DNA of 64,000 nt from contig NZ_JADEWG010000002.1 of the NCBI RefSeq assembly GCF_015207735.1, positions 119,335-183,334 of the forward strand, in the 5' to 3' direction. Below, piece by piece: positions 18,237 to 28,500 of this stretch. The position numbers were made by a program, and so were the translations under genes. Each line of letters begins with the position of its first letter. Position 1 is the first letter of the stretch. The notes under the pieces were generated by a model, which saw only the letters and a list, made by a program, of their open reading frames with translations, was not told the origin of the DNA and searched no databases. This DNA is from [Phormidium] sp. LEGE 05292 (GTDB lineage: Bacteria; Cyanobacteriota; Cyanobacteriia; Cyanobacteriales; Aerosakkonemataceae).

Positions 18237-20282
18237 CTAATGAATGAAAGTAGATGTACCAATTGTGATGGCGATGCTTAAACCAACCAGCAACCAAAAC
18301 GTTCGCATCTTGCGGGGATGAAGAAACTGTGTGAAGTATCCGATTAAGCCTAGAAGTAAGCTAATGAGTGAGGCAGTCTTTAAGCGAGTGGCACTCAACG
18401 CAATACCAGAACTAAGAGAATTAGTGTGGTGAGAATTAAATAAGCAATCGCCTTTGGTGTTGTAGTTATAAAGCTGTAACACCTTTTCTCCGTAAGATTT
18501 GAGCGAGTAACCACCGTAAATATCGGAGTAGTTGGCATCTACTTTACTGCCTTCTCCCCCGAAGTGCTTCTGTGCTACTCGTTCGATGAGGCGATCGCCT
18601 TCAAACAATTGTCCGGTGGTAGGATCGACTTGAGAGCGAGTGCGATCGATACTTTCAGCTAGTGTGTTTTGCAAAAGCCGATCTTGCACCGCCGGGGGGA
18701 AGAAGCGGAATAGTTCTTGTGATGTGGGTTTTTTACCGCTGTTGACTTGCTTGAGGAATTCAGTACCCCCAGCAACAGAACCGATCGCTTGCTGCACGTC
18801 TTCTCGGTAACTCATCAATTGATAGCGACCTAAAGCCATACCGCAATTAGTTCCCCGATCTGCACAAACGTAAGCGCCAATGGCTTGATAGTCGCCGCTA
18901 TCTGCACTTTCGAGGTTAGCGATCGCTTCTCTTAGGCTGGCAGTATCCACATCACCGATATAACTACTCTCCCGCACGCATCCAGGTTGGCTTTTCAGTG
19001 GCTCAGTTTGATTTGAGTTAGAGTTAGAAGGTATAGGCTGCTTGGGTTTTGAGGATTTGGCAGCATCAGTGGAACGAGACACGCTTTTTGAAGAACCGCC
19101 TTCTAGCAAACCCACAAATATCGGCGAATTTACGCTGTAACTGAAAAAGGGAATTGGGCCAATAATGTAAGGAGATTTACCGCAGGGAAGGCTTAAGCGA
19201 AAATAAAGTGCGGTATTGACTGTATCGTTAGTTTCATCTGGCTCCATTACCACTACTTTGAAAGCTTTACCAAAGGGATGGCGACCCGTTGGTTCCCAAC
19301 CTGCCAAACAACCAGAACCGCCTCGAACTTCCTGATATTTTCCACTAATCCACTGTTTGCCTTCCAGTGGGCCAGACCTGCGACGACCGGAGTTTTCTAA
19401 ATCATCAAGTTCGATGTAAGCGCAGTTTTTGGTACAAGTAACTGCAAATCCTTCAACATCAGAACCGGAAATAGTGTTTTGGCGCTTGCTTTCAGATGCA
19501 CCATAAATCATGTCAATTCGCATCACTCCACCGCCTACTTCTGCCACTGGTACTGGAAATTGAGAAAGCGGTAGCGTCGAGAGCTTGGGAATATCAGCTA
19601 TTCGTTCGGTTTCCCAACCAGAAAACTGTTCTAAATTTACGCTAGTCAGGTTGGGTATTTGTGCAATTGAAAACCCAGATAAGTCAATTTGGTTAAGTTG
19701 AGTTTGTGCTAACTTCGGTACTCGTTCTATTACTTGATTAAGTGGTAGGTTATTTAATTGGGAATTATCGAGAGATATTTGAGAGGTTAAAGCTGCGATC
19801 GGTGGCACTTCACTCAACCGAAATTGACCTAGATTGGGAACAATTTCGACCAGATGGCTGAGGGTTTGCTTTCCTACTAATGGAAAGGCTGACAAAGCTA
19901 AATTTTGCCAATCTGTGCTATTAGGTACGAGTTTTTTAATTGCTGCCAATGAAAGGATTTCTGGTTTAAGGTCGCTAATATCTGCTAGCTGTAAAATTTG
20001 CTCTAGTTTATCGCCTGTTTGCCAACTTCTATTACCAACGCTTCCTGCATTGGGAACTGCTGAAAAATCGCTAAAGCTAATCTGATTCCAGTCGGGTAAT
20101 AATACTTTAGCTTGTTCTGATTCCCAAATTCGAGTAGGTAATGGATTGGCGTAAGCCATTGATGAAAAGCTTAACCATATAAACACAGAAATTGCGAGCG
20201 GTAATAGGAAATTACATCGCTTTAAAATACTTTTGACATCAATGCAGTAATTGAATTGATTGGAACGGTTCATTGGGTTCAC
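18237..20282 (-). CDS. Exported lysozyme-like peptidoglycan hydrolase (VirB1-like role)
   Basis: A 681-residue envelope protein. A signal peptide (about 24-46) ends with an AYA-NP cleavage site. A long N-terminal periplasmic domain repeats leucine/asparagine-rich units (LSQFPVPVAEVGG region). Near residues 440-480 the segment SLREAIANLESADSGDYQAI followed by CGMALGRYQLMSY has the glutamate and GxxGRYQ pattern of lysozyme-like transglycosylases. Two hydrophobic segments close the C-terminus, so the protein may be anchored at both ends. It sits upstream of the lipoprotein gene in one operon. Such enzymes open the cell wall for secretion-channel assembly. Fold call is moderate; role is inferred from context. 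Confidence 0.75.
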   Translation of the reverse strand: MNPMNRSNQFNYCIDVKSILKRCNFLLPLAISVFIWLSFSSMAYANPLPTRIWESEQAKVLLPDWNQISFSDFSAVPNAGSVGNRSWQTGDKLEQILQLADISDLKPEILSLAAIKKLVPNSTDWQNLALSAFPLVGKQTLSHLVEIVPNLGQFRLSEVPPIAALTSQISLDNSQLNNLPLNQVIERVPKLAQTQLNQIDLSGFSIAQIPNLTSVNLEQFSGWETERIADIPKLSTLPLSQFPVPVAEVGGGVMRIDMIYGASESKRQNTISGSDVEGFAVTCTKNCAYIELDDLENSGRRRSGPLEGKQWISGKYQEVRGGSGCLAGWEPTGRHPFGKAFKVVVMEPDETNDTVNTALYFRLSLPCGKSPYIIGPIPFFSYSVNSPIFVGLLEGGSSKSVSRSTDAAKSSKPKQPIPSNSNSNQTEPLKSQPGCVRESSYIGDVDTASLREAIANLESADSGDYQAIGAYVCADRGTNCGMALGRYQLMSYREDVQQAIGSVAGGTEFLKQVNSGKKPTSQELFRFFPPAVQDRLLQNTLAESIDRTRSQVDPTTGQLFEGDRLIERVAQKHFGGEGSKVDANYSDIYGGYSLKSYGEKVLQLYNYNTKGDCLFNSHHTNSLSSGIALSATRLKTASLISLLLGLIGYFTQFLHPRKMRTFWLLVGLSIAITIGTSTFIH

Positions 20283-20388
20283 CGTTATCTTTCTGTGGCT
20301 TTGACGAATAAAGAAAGGAGTGGCAAGTAAGTAGTAGAGAGTGAGTAAAAAGCTCTACTACCTATTTATCACTGCCTGTTAATAAAAG

Positions 20389-20607
20389 CTAATCAAGCTC
20401 TAGTTCTAACTGTGGATTGGAACGAGTAGGTGAATCTGTCCAAGCACTGTCAGCTAGATTAGATGAGTCGTAAACGTTTTCTTGATAGCCATCATCAAAG
20501 TTACCTTGCTCTACCTTCTGAGGTGAAGCGTAACCCAAAGTATCTTCATCGGCATAGTATCCAGAATTTTGATAGCCTAAATTTGGCTCGAAAGAAGTAT
20601 TGTTCAT
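20389..20607 (-). CDS. Small acidic protein, 72 aa, behind the conserved upstream element
   Basis: A Tyr/Asn/Asp/Glu-rich, probably disordered protein with no recognised domain (GYYADEDTLGY, FDDGYQENVY). It ends with an acidic LELELD. It lies upstream of the VirB1-like gene on the same strand with a 106-nt gap. Its reality is supported by the conserved palindrome-N30-TGGTGAAGT element, 59 nt ahead of its ATG, which also precedes four other genes. It may be the leader gene of the secretion operon. Confidence 0.6.
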   Translation of the reverse strand: MNNTSFEPNLGYQNSGYYADEDTLGYASPQKVEQGNFDDGYQENVYDSSNLADSAWTDSPTRSNPQLELELD

Positions 20608-20666
20608 GGTTTAGATTAAGTCAGCTAAGTAAACAACTTCAAACTAAATCATGCTGAACATCTATT

Positions 20667-20723
20667 ACTTCACCAGAACTGGTAATTCTTAACCATTATA
20701 GTTACCCCCTCCACTTGGAGGGG
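20667..20723 (-). promoter_or_regulatory. Composite upstream element, copy 1 (palindrome-N30-TGGTGAAGT)
   Basis: On the minus strand the palindrome CCCCTCCAAGTGGAGGGG (20706-20723) is followed after exactly 30 nt by TGGTGAAGT (20667-20675). A TATAAT lies in between, 7-8 nt after the palindrome. ACC stands 5 nt before TGGTGAAGT as in other copies. The ATG of the 72-aa gene follows 59 nt later. The rest of the gap 20724-20935 shows nothing I can name. Confidence 0.7.
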
Positions 20724-20935
20724 AGAGCCTTAATATTAGTTAGTTTATAGAGTTACAACTTATCGTCTACTGATTATTAATTATTTAAACTATAGTTCCT
20801 TGCTGGCATCGTGAGTAAACTTGGGTTATTAGTAAAGCCAGCGCTATGATTAAGAAACAATGATTTTTTTGACAAATGCAAACAAAAGCGATTGCGCCAA
20901 GCGCACCAGCAAAGCCAATTGCACTCTCAAAATAA

Positions 20936-21247
20936 TCACCTTTGATACAAAGCACGAGTAAAATCTAAAACTTCTCGTTTACGTTCTTCAGATAAATTAC
21001 CGAGCGCAGCTACAATCTGTTCTGATACTGATAACCAACTCTTAGTTTTAGCCTTCCAAACCACTATAAATTGATGAGATTGCAGCGAACAAAGAACCTC
21101 AGTTTCTCCTTCTTCGTTAGTAAACTCTACCTCATATTTACCATAACCATAACAATCTACAATTGCTCCTCGCGTTCCCGCTAAAAGATTATAATTAGGC
21201 AAATTAATTAGCAATTCAATTACATCAAATAATTCTGCTTCAATCAT
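20936..21247 (-). CDS. DUF4926-like protein, partner of the DUF6883-like gene
   Basis: A 103-residue protein. The first 60 residues (LFDVIELLINLPNYNLLAGTRGA and YEVEFTNEEGET) match the small beta-rich DUF4926 fold. A C-terminal extension (LSEERKREVLDFTRALYQR) looks like the helical end of a small toxin-antitoxin or regulator protein. The start overlaps the upstream gene's stop by 4 nt (ATGA), so the two are translated together. DUF6883 and DUF4926 genes commonly occur as adjacent pairs. An antitoxin or immunity role is plausible from that pairing but not shown. Confidence 0.75.
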   Translation of the reverse strand: MIEAELFDVIELLINLPNYNLLAGTRGAIVDCYGYGKYEVEFTNEEGETEVLCSLQSHQFIVVWKAKTKSWLSVSEQIVAALGNLSEERKREVLDFTRALYQR

Positions 21248-21591
21248 CTTGTCCTCCGCACAAAAAGGGTTACTAACCTAGCTGCATCACTACCTAGCTC
21301 TACTATCCAACCTGTACGCACAATTTCTTGCTGTCCTTCGGTTCCAGTAATTTCTAAATCTACTCGATAACGTTGTCCATGTTCATCAGCTTGTCCTAAA
21401 ATTGCTTCAGCATCAAGCGCTTGTGCTGAAATTTGTTCTAGCAGAGGCTGATAATTATCTTTGGTAAAGCCTAAATGAAGTTGAAACATTACCGCTTTGT
21501 CACCGCCTATTGGGTTGTCAGGATTAAGCGCGTATTCCGTCAATTTACGGGGGTCAATGACAAGGCGACTAACGATATCTCCTAGCTTCAT
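21244..21591 (-). CDS. DUF6883-like protein
   Basis: A 115-residue protein with the typical pattern VIDPRKLTEYALNPDNPIGG, FQLHLGFTKDN, then YRVDLEITGTEGQ and VRTGWIVELGSDAARLVTLFV. This family is often found fused to or beside polymorphic toxins and paired with DUF4926, so a toxin-like role is possible. No catalytic residues are established by me. It leads a two-gene minus-strand operon. Its ATG at 21591 is the only reasonable start. Confidence 0.78.
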   Translation of the reverse strand: MKLGDIVSRLVIDPRKLTEYALNPDNPIGGDKAVMFQLHLGFTKDNYQPLLEQISAQALDAEAILGQADEHGQRYRVDLEITGTEGQQEIVRTGWIVELGSDAARLVTLFVRRTR

Positions 21592-21726
21592 TCTGGTTTA
21601 CCTTAGATTGTAACTAAACGTCATAATGCTTGCCCCAAACAGAGACAAACACTGATATACTTGACAAAAACTGAAATCCGTGTATCTCAATTAAAGTATC
21701 TGCAAGCCGCTACTACCTCAAAAATA

Positions 21727-22716
21727 TCAGTTAATCTGATTATCGTCAGTTAGCCCAGAATCCAGTTCACTTGGACAAATACCCGGTGGCACTTTCCACA
21801 GCTTCATCGGTGCAAAGCTGCGATGGTGCGGATTTTTGGCAATTCTATCGGGTTCTCCAGATACCTTAACACCAAGGGAACGAAGCTTAGGTTTGGTAGC
21901 AAAATGTAATCTCGAACCCATTGTATCTACTGCATAATGAAAATCCCACTGAATCATTTTTTCGTTAGCATTATCGGGAACCCAACCGCAAGTAGCTTTA
22001 GTGAGATGAGCGATTTCATAGAATAATGGAATATCGTACTGGAGAGCAATTTTAGTAGCCTGGTGCATCGCATCAACAAAAGATGCTGTGAAGTTGAATG
22101 TACTGGTTATCCACCAATAAAGCGAATTGTATCCCTGCAATTTGGTAGCCTCAAAAATAGCGGGATAGTAGTAATTTTTGGAGTCGATTACTACAGAAAC
22201 GCAATGCTGACATCCTATTTCTTTAATTAAGTCAATGCCATTGTAATATTTGAGTGCTTCCTTGACTGCGATCGCTCTCTGTTGTACGGTGACTGCTTGG
22301 GCTAAGCGATGCTTCACTCCCTCTATACCACCCAAGATAGCAGAAGTAGTAGCACAAGCCATCTGATTTCCCAAAACTGCATCATATCGCTGCGGATTGG
22401 TGGGTGTTAGTGATGGCTTGTTGATAAGATACCACCCATCTCCTTCTCGCTTCCAGCCCGATCGATCGCATAACCAAAATCGATCGCCGATAGCAAATAC
22501 GTCTCCGATTCGGCTAGAGCGAGATAGGGTAATAACCTCTACCTTGGGATTATTAACCCCGGAATTATTATTGAGGTTCTGAGTAGCATAGAATGCTTCC
22601 ATTAAAGCTTTTACTTGCCGTCTAGATTTGCAACGTACAATTGCTACTTTAGTAAGTAATAAATAATCGATTTCTGTAAAAATAAGCTGATGGCAGTGAT
22701 ATACTTCGAGTTTCAT
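21727..22716 (-). CDS. Hypothetical protein, 329 aa
   Basis: Not recognised. It is soluble with an alpha/beta composition. Visible features are KVAIVRCKSRRQVKALMEAF near the N-terminus, GDRFWLCDRSGWKREGDGWYL, and a core segment IGCQHCVSVVIDSKNYYYPAI with a CxxC. A later stretch (DAMHQATKIALQYDIPLFYEI) is helical. The start is well supported by an AGGAGG ribosome binding site 7 nt upstream of ATG. No operon partner is obvious; the next gene downstream begins 136 nt away. It could be an accessory plasmid gene. Confidence 0.65.
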   Translation of the reverse strand: MKLEVYHCHQLIFTEIDYLLLTKVAIVRCKSRRQVKALMEAFYATQNLNNNSGVNNPKVEVITLSRSSRIGDVFAIGDRFWLCDRSGWKREGDGWYLINKPSLTPTNPQRYDAVLGNQMACATTSAILGGIEGVKHRLAQAVTVQQRAIAVKEALKYYNGIDLIKEIGCQHCVSVVIDSKNYYYPAIFEATKLQGYNSLYWWITSTFNFTASFVDAMHQATKIALQYDIPLFYEIAHLTKATCGWVPDNANEKMIQWDFHYAVDTMGSRLHFATKPKLRSLGVKVSGEPDRIAKNPHHRSFAPMKLWKVPPGICPSELDSGLTDDNQIN

Positions 22717-22867
22717 ATTTTCACCTCCTAATTAAACTTGACAACAAATCAGCTATTTTTGCGTAATGTTCGATGCGGTTCGTAGTTAACAAGCAATGTC
22801 GATTTTATTGAGAACGCTGAATAAATTAAATTTATTATAACTCTTTAAACGCTCACTTAATAGCAAA

Positions 22868-22936
22868 TTAAATGAGTATTAAATTGCCCTATAACTAAAT
22901 GATTTTATAGGTTAGGGCAATTTAATACTCATTTAA
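22868..22936. repeat. Perfect 24-bp inverted repeat at the 3' end of a small gene
   Basis: The arms 22868-22891 and 22913-22936 are perfect inverse copies of 24 bp (left arm starts TTAAATGAGTATTAAATTGC) around a 21-nt loop. The right arm includes the stop codon of the 75-aa gene that ends at 22929. It could be a strong terminator for that gene, although no T tract follows, or the footprint of a small mobile palindrome. Confidence 0.75.
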
Positions 22937-23156
22937 CGGTTAACTCTGCTGCTTTCAAAACCGCTTCAATGTTGTAATCAGTTGGTAGCATAATAACTTG
23001 GTAGCTGTAATTGTCCAATGATTGAGTATCAGGATGATTGTCCAATAAGTTTTGAACAGCGTCGCAAAATATATCTTGTCCGTAGGTTTCCAAAATAGAA
23101 CCTAGTTTGGCGATACAGTCTTGCATTTGTTTATTTCTTGGTTTGAATTGTCTCAT
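22929..23156 (-). CDS. Small hypothetical protein, 75 aa
   Basis: Starts MRQFKPRNKQMQDCIAKLG and continues as an amphipathic helical protein (FCDAVQNLLDNHPDTQSLD). No domain is recognised. It might be a small DNA-binding or regulatory plasmid protein. The stop codon lies within the arm of the 24-bp inverted repeat. A ribosome site is not obvious, so this is a moderate-confidence gene. Confidence 0.5.
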   Translation of the reverse strand: MRQFKPRNKQMQDCIAKLGSILETYGQDIFCDAVQNLLDNHPDTQSLDNYSYQVIMLPTDYNIEAVLKAAELTVK

Positions 23157-23364
23157 CTTGGTTTAACCTGTTAATTGATAATTGTTTGTTAGCAAGCGTA
23201 ACTTTAGTCATTAGTTAGTTTTCATGGTACACCTGTACTTCAGCTAAAAGAGTAATGATAATTAGCTAAAGATTTAATGACTAAGTTACCAGTTTTGAAT
23301 TGATTTTACTCTCTTCACTTACCGCGATCGCGGTAGCTAAAAAAAGCTAGTATTTACCACCGTT

Positions 23365-25299
23365 ATGAAACTTACTGCCAAATCAATTCTTCGACTTTAC
23401 TCCTCTCCCCGCACCAGTAAAGATAGTCCTGGCTCTTTTTATTCTTGGTCGGAAACCCAAGTAATGATGAAGCACAACCAGTCAGCTAACCTTCTTCAAA
23501 ATAAACCTCATGCCATTACAATTAAAAACATTAGCTCTTTCAATTACCCTTATCAACTAATCAATAGTGCTGCTGCATTAGAAACAGCACTTAAACCCTT
23601 TTGGCAAGCAAAAATTATCGGTATTGATTGTGAAACTGAAGGGGGAACTGACCCGCATCAAGCGAAAATTCGTCTCGTTCAGTTGGCTATTCCGAACCAT
23701 CCAGTTGTCATCGTTGATTTAGCTGCAATTGACAGTGAAGATTTGTCACCATTACGCCAACTTTTAAGGGGAAATGCGCTCAAAGTAGGACACAATCTCA
23801 AATTTGAATGGATGATGCTAACACAAGCTGGCTTACAACCAAGCCGTCCTTTTTTTGATACTTACCTCGCTTATCGAGTCTTGACAGCCGGACTTAAGCG
23901 TAGTTTATCCCTAGAAGCGATCGCTGACCAATTACTAAATGTCAAACTAGATAAGCGATTACAAACAAGCGACTGGTCAGGTGAATTAACAGCCGCTCAA
24001 TTACAATATGCAGCTATAGATGCTGCAATTGTATTACCTTTACGAATTTACCTGAAACGTAAACTAAAACGAGCTTTGTTGTGGGAGACAGCTTTACTGG
24101 AATTCGCTTGTTTACCAGCAGTTGCACAAATGGAACTAAATGGGATGTTGTTAGATAAAGCACAATGGCAATTATTGAAAGAACAGCTAGAAGAACAACA
24201 GAAAGCACTTGCAAGAGAGCTTTCATCATTGCAAATCCCATCCCCGAACAAGCAAATTTCTTTACTTGCAGAATTCACTAATTCTATCAATCTTCGCTCT
24301 CCCAAACAAGTTTTAGCTGCTTTGCAAGCTCAAGGAGTTTCGGTTTCTTCTACTAACACTCAAACTTTAATTCCTTTAGCAAATGAATATCCAGTTATTC
24401 AAGCATTACTGGATTATCGTAGTTTATCAACGCGAATTAGCACGTTTGCTGAAGGTTTACCGCAACACATTCATCCCGTTACCGGACGCATTCATCCAAA
24501 CTGGTTTCAAATTGGAGCCAAATCGGGTCGGTTTAGTTGTCGAGAACCAAATTTGCAGAATATTCCTAGAGATAAAGCAACTCGACAATGTTTTAAAGCC
24601 GCAACGGGCTATGTTTTACTAAAAGCAGATTACAGTCAAATTGAACTGCGAATCATGGCAAAAGTGAGTGGCGATCGCCTTCTGATTGCTGCTTATTCAA
24701 AGGGTGAAGATTTGCACAAGTTAACTGCTTCTTTAGTATTGGGTAAGCCGTTATCTGATATTAACCCAGAAGATCGACAGCTTGGTAAAATCATCAATTT
24801 TGGCTTAATTTACGGTATGGGAGCCAAGAAATTTAAGAACCTGGCTCAAGTTGAACATGGTAGAACTTTGAGTTTGAAAGAAGCTTCACAGTTCCGAAAG
24901 CGCTTTTTTGAAAGCTATGCTGGAATTGCTGAGTTTCACAAGAATGTACGGCAGAATTGGTTAAAAGGAATGCGAGAGAGTCGTACTTTAGGAGGAAGAA
25001 GAAGACTTTGGTCTAAAGATTCTAAGCCATTGCTTAACGAGATGTTGAATAACCCGATTCAAGGGCTGAGTGCTGATATCACAAAACTTGCACTAGCCAA
25101 ACTATTTGCACCCTTGAATCGAACAGGAGGCAGGTTGATTTGCGTAATTCACGATGAAATCTTACTAGAGTGTCCGATTGCAGAAGTAGAAACAGTCAAA
25201 GCTTTGCTGAAACGCTCTATGGTGTGGGCTGGAAACAAGTTTTTAACGCCAATCCCTTGTGAAGTCGAAATTCAGATGGTTAAGAGTTGGGGCGGTTAG
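23365..25299 (+). CDS. polA: Family A DNA polymerase with 3'-5' exonuclease, lacking the 5' nuclease
   Basis: A 644-residue PolA-type polymerase. The exonuclease domain keeps D88 and E90 (GIDCETEG), HNLKFEWMML and YAAIDAAIVL, so proofreading should be active. The polymerase domain has motif A with D422 (KADYSQIELR), motif B (RQLGKIINFGLIYG) and motif C with D597 (VIHDEILLE). The N-terminal flap nuclease domain of chromosomal PolA is absent, as in plasmid and phage polymerases. The first 34 residues are poorly conserved; a later Met (34 or 35) could be the true start. With the plasmid clamp and clamp loader this points to plasmid-specific DNA synthesis. It stands alone on the plus strand. Confidence 0.92.
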   Translation: MKLTAKSILRLYSSPRTSKDSPGSFYSWSETQVMMKHNQSANLLQNKPHAITIKNISSFNYPYQLINSAAALETALKPFWQAKIIGIDCETEGGTDPHQAKIRLVQLAIPNHPVVIVDLAAIDSEDLSPLRQLLRGNALKVGHNLKFEWMMLTQAGLQPSRPFFDTYLAYRVLTAGLKRSLSLEAIADQLLNVKLDKRLQTSDWSGELTAAQLQYAAIDAAIVLPLRIYLKRKLKRALLWETALLEFACLPAVAQMELNGMLLDKAQWQLLKEQLEEQQKALARELSSLQIPSPNKQISLLAEFTNSINLRSPKQVLAALQAQGVSVSSTNTQTLIPLANEYPVIQALLDYRSLSTRISTFAEGLPQHIHPVTGRIHPNWFQIGAKSGRFSCREPNLQNIPRDKATRQCFKAATGYVLLKADYSQIELRIMAKVSGDRLLIAAYSKGEDLHKLTASLVLGKPLSDINPEDRQLGKIINFGLIYGMGAKKFKNLAQVEHGRTLSLKEASQFRKRFFESYAGIAEFHKNVRQNWLKGMRESRTLGGRRRLWSKDSKPLLNEMLNNPIQGLSADITKLALAKLFAPLNRTGGRLICVIHDEILLECPIAEVETVKALLKRSMVWAGNKFLTPIPCEVEIQMVKSWGG

Positions 25300-25534
25300 T
25301 TTTTGTCGTCATTTAAAGTTTGGTTTGGTCGCGATTTAAAGCCAGTTTTTGCCGCCCCATAAAGCTTGGAAACGCTCGCACCAATCAGCAATCAGCGATC
25401 GCGTTCCGAATCAGAAACTTATCCAAAGTGTGGGTGCGAGCGTTCAATTCATCCTGGCTGGGCATCGTACCTTAATAAACAACCTAGTTTCTAGAGTAAT
25501 AACATAACTTTCACTTGCAAAGCTCAAATTAGAC

Positions 25535-28500
25535 TTACAATATCTTACGAGAACGAATAAGATGTTCTCGGAGATAATATGCTCTTGATGAAGCAGTTTC
25601 AACAATTGCATTGAGCAGCACTAAACATGACTCATGCAAATTCCTTGACAAAGGTCCAGGTTGATCAATTTGTAGAAAATACTGAATAGCTATTTCCAAG
25701 TAGAACGCAGTATTCACTCCTGAAAATAAACGAGTTCCGCCTTGTTCTCTTTGATGCCTTGATAAAATGTGTATCCCTGATTCAAAGAAAATTGAGCGAA
25801 AGTGATACATAAGTGACGCTAATGCTTCAAACACATCTGGATTTTTTCCAGCATTTTTGAAGAATTCAAGTAGTAAGTCTTTTCCAAGAGCAATATCCTG
25901 AGTTTCGTAATCAGATTTTTGCCAGTCTAAATCGACTTTCAACATGCCACGAATTAACTTGCGCTTGTTATTTTGCCACCTATGGTTAGGACTATTACCA
26001 GTAACCTCAATAGCTATCTTCTGTATCTTTTGCGATAATTCCCTCCATAGTTGCCAATAAACTTCCTTCTTACCTTGTCTCTCAGACTCTACAGCAACAC
26101 ATACAGCAAGGTAATCAACAAAAATGGGTGCTATTTCACAACCCATTCGTAACTGCTCAATATAATCCTGAAAACTGGAACTGTGTAAGTGAAACAAATA
26201 TTTGGCAAAACGTTTTGTAAATTTTAATGGCATTTCATAATGAATTTCAGTTTCATCGTTCTCTTCAGAATATTTTGTATTTTCTCTTTGCTCATCTTCA
26301 AAAAAGATAGTCAGCATATTCGACAGAAATTTAATATGGCTAGGTTCTGTTGAGCCATCTGGTATCATCAAGCATGGGCTTAAAAGATACCAAGAGCTAT
26401 GTGATTGAAGCGTAACTTGTTCAATCTGATCGGGAATCTCACCACGTGAAAATCGAACGCAGAATTCATTTTTCCTTTCTTGCAGCTTAGTAATCTCAGC
26501 CTCTCTATCAGCACCCTCTAGGCTATATATTCGCCTCTTTGTGAATCGGTTATCTTGGTCTTGCTCAAATCGGGCGTACTCAAGTGCTCCAATAATACAT
26601 TTTTGAGCGAATTCAGGATCTCTTTGCCAAAGATGATTTCTGATACCCTCGGCTACTTTGTGCCGAACATTTTCATTAATATGTGTTAATGCAATAGCAA
26701 TTAACCTTTTAATGAAAAACTTCTTTTGCTCCTCAAAAGCAAAATCCAACAAGATTGGAAGAATAGATGCAGCAGCAGATGTACCGTCGTGATCCGTTGC
26801 ATCTGCTTGCGCTGTTGGGTTATCTGAGTCTGCATTCGCTGTAACTGTTTGAATTATTAATTCAACACACCATAAAACATCTTCTTCATTCAGTTCACTT
26901 GAATAGTCTCGAATAAAACTAGCAGCAGCAGTGACAAAAGCACCAAAATACATTGCTGCTAGATCACCAACGGCACTAGACTGGAGTTCTTCAAATAGCT
27001 CTTTTGCTTCAGCAAGAGCCTCATGCCACGTCGCATAGTATTCATTCTCTAGCGGTTCGTGTTCAAAGGTTTTTCTCGCCCAAACATAAAGTGCAGAAAA
27101 GCGGTTTTGTATTAGCAACTTTTCTTGAGCTTGCTGCTGAATATCCTTTAGGTCAGGTTCTAAATCTTCGGGCTCGAAAATAATTCTGTTATTCTCTTTA
27201 TCCTCTACAGGTTTCCAACCACGACTATCAATCCTATGTAAGAGAAATCGTGTCGTTTCATCTTGTGGTTCAGATGCACGTAGCAAATCAATAGTAGCAA
27301 GTGCTTCATCTCTCCACTCGGAAAACTGAAGGCGCACAATCAACGTCTCTAAATGTTCTGCCCGCCACGGACGCAAGGCAGCAGTACGTCTCTCTTCTGA
27401 ATAAAGTTGAGAGAGTATATCTCTTTGAAAACCAGAACGATGCCAATCAATTTCATTGCCACCTCGTTCATGAATAATCCGATTCCGATCCATGTGATAA
27501 AGCTCAGCAGTACGTAGAAGTGGTAGCGCAGATTTCCCAACTTTTGCAGGAAAACCTGTTGCTACAGAAGCTAGTACTGCTGTAGGCATAACTGAGTTAC
27601 TATTCCGCATAATGTAGTTAAATAACCACTCTAGATTTTCCGATTGACTGGACTGCATTAAATCAATCAAGGAGTTTTCCAGCGCCATTAAAGCAGATTT
27701 TAATAAACACGGAACATTGGAATATCCTCGGTAAGCACCCCAAAAGTCACCGGAGTAATACTGATAAATTTTGGCTCCAGTGTTTAGATGGATAGGTATC
27801 ACTGCATAGACTAGCTCTGCATATTCTTGTGTTCTCGATTGGTGTGATAGATACAATTCAGAATGAACATATGTTTCTACTGCTTTATTCAGTAGTCTCA
27901 AAATAAAATCCAAGCCTTTTTTCGGATAAAAGCGAAGCAAATGCTGGAATATACCCTTAGAACCACTGGCTGGAAAGAAATTAAATTTGTGTGCGTGCAA
28001 GCCAAAACGATTTTCGATCTTTAAACTACTTGCAACTATATGTCTAGGTCTATCTTCTATTTCTTCTATAAACCACTCAAACCATGCCAATTTCATGAGG
28101 CGGTTGGGCATATACTTACAAAAGAAAGCTGATTCAATTTCCTTCAAAGCCATTTGACAGAAATCTTTAGCATAGGATAATCGACTACCTTGGCTTCGAT
28201 AAACAAGAACTTCAGATTCTAAAAGATTGACAAACTCTTTACTAATGGCTGGAATTATTCTAAAAATAACGCTAAGTAGCTTTTTTCTATTAACATTATC
28301 TCCATGTAAATCCTTAAGAGGAGCTAACAAGTGAAGAGCTAGCAATCCCGCTTCACGGGCTGGTAATGGTAAGTCCTCATTTAGATTTACTAGGGAAGAC
28401 CAATTACTTAGAACTTCTGTTATGTGCGGTAATAAACTCTCAAATACAGAATCTTTGTTTTCAAGTAAGAAACGAATCAGGGCTTTCCATGCCTGACCAT

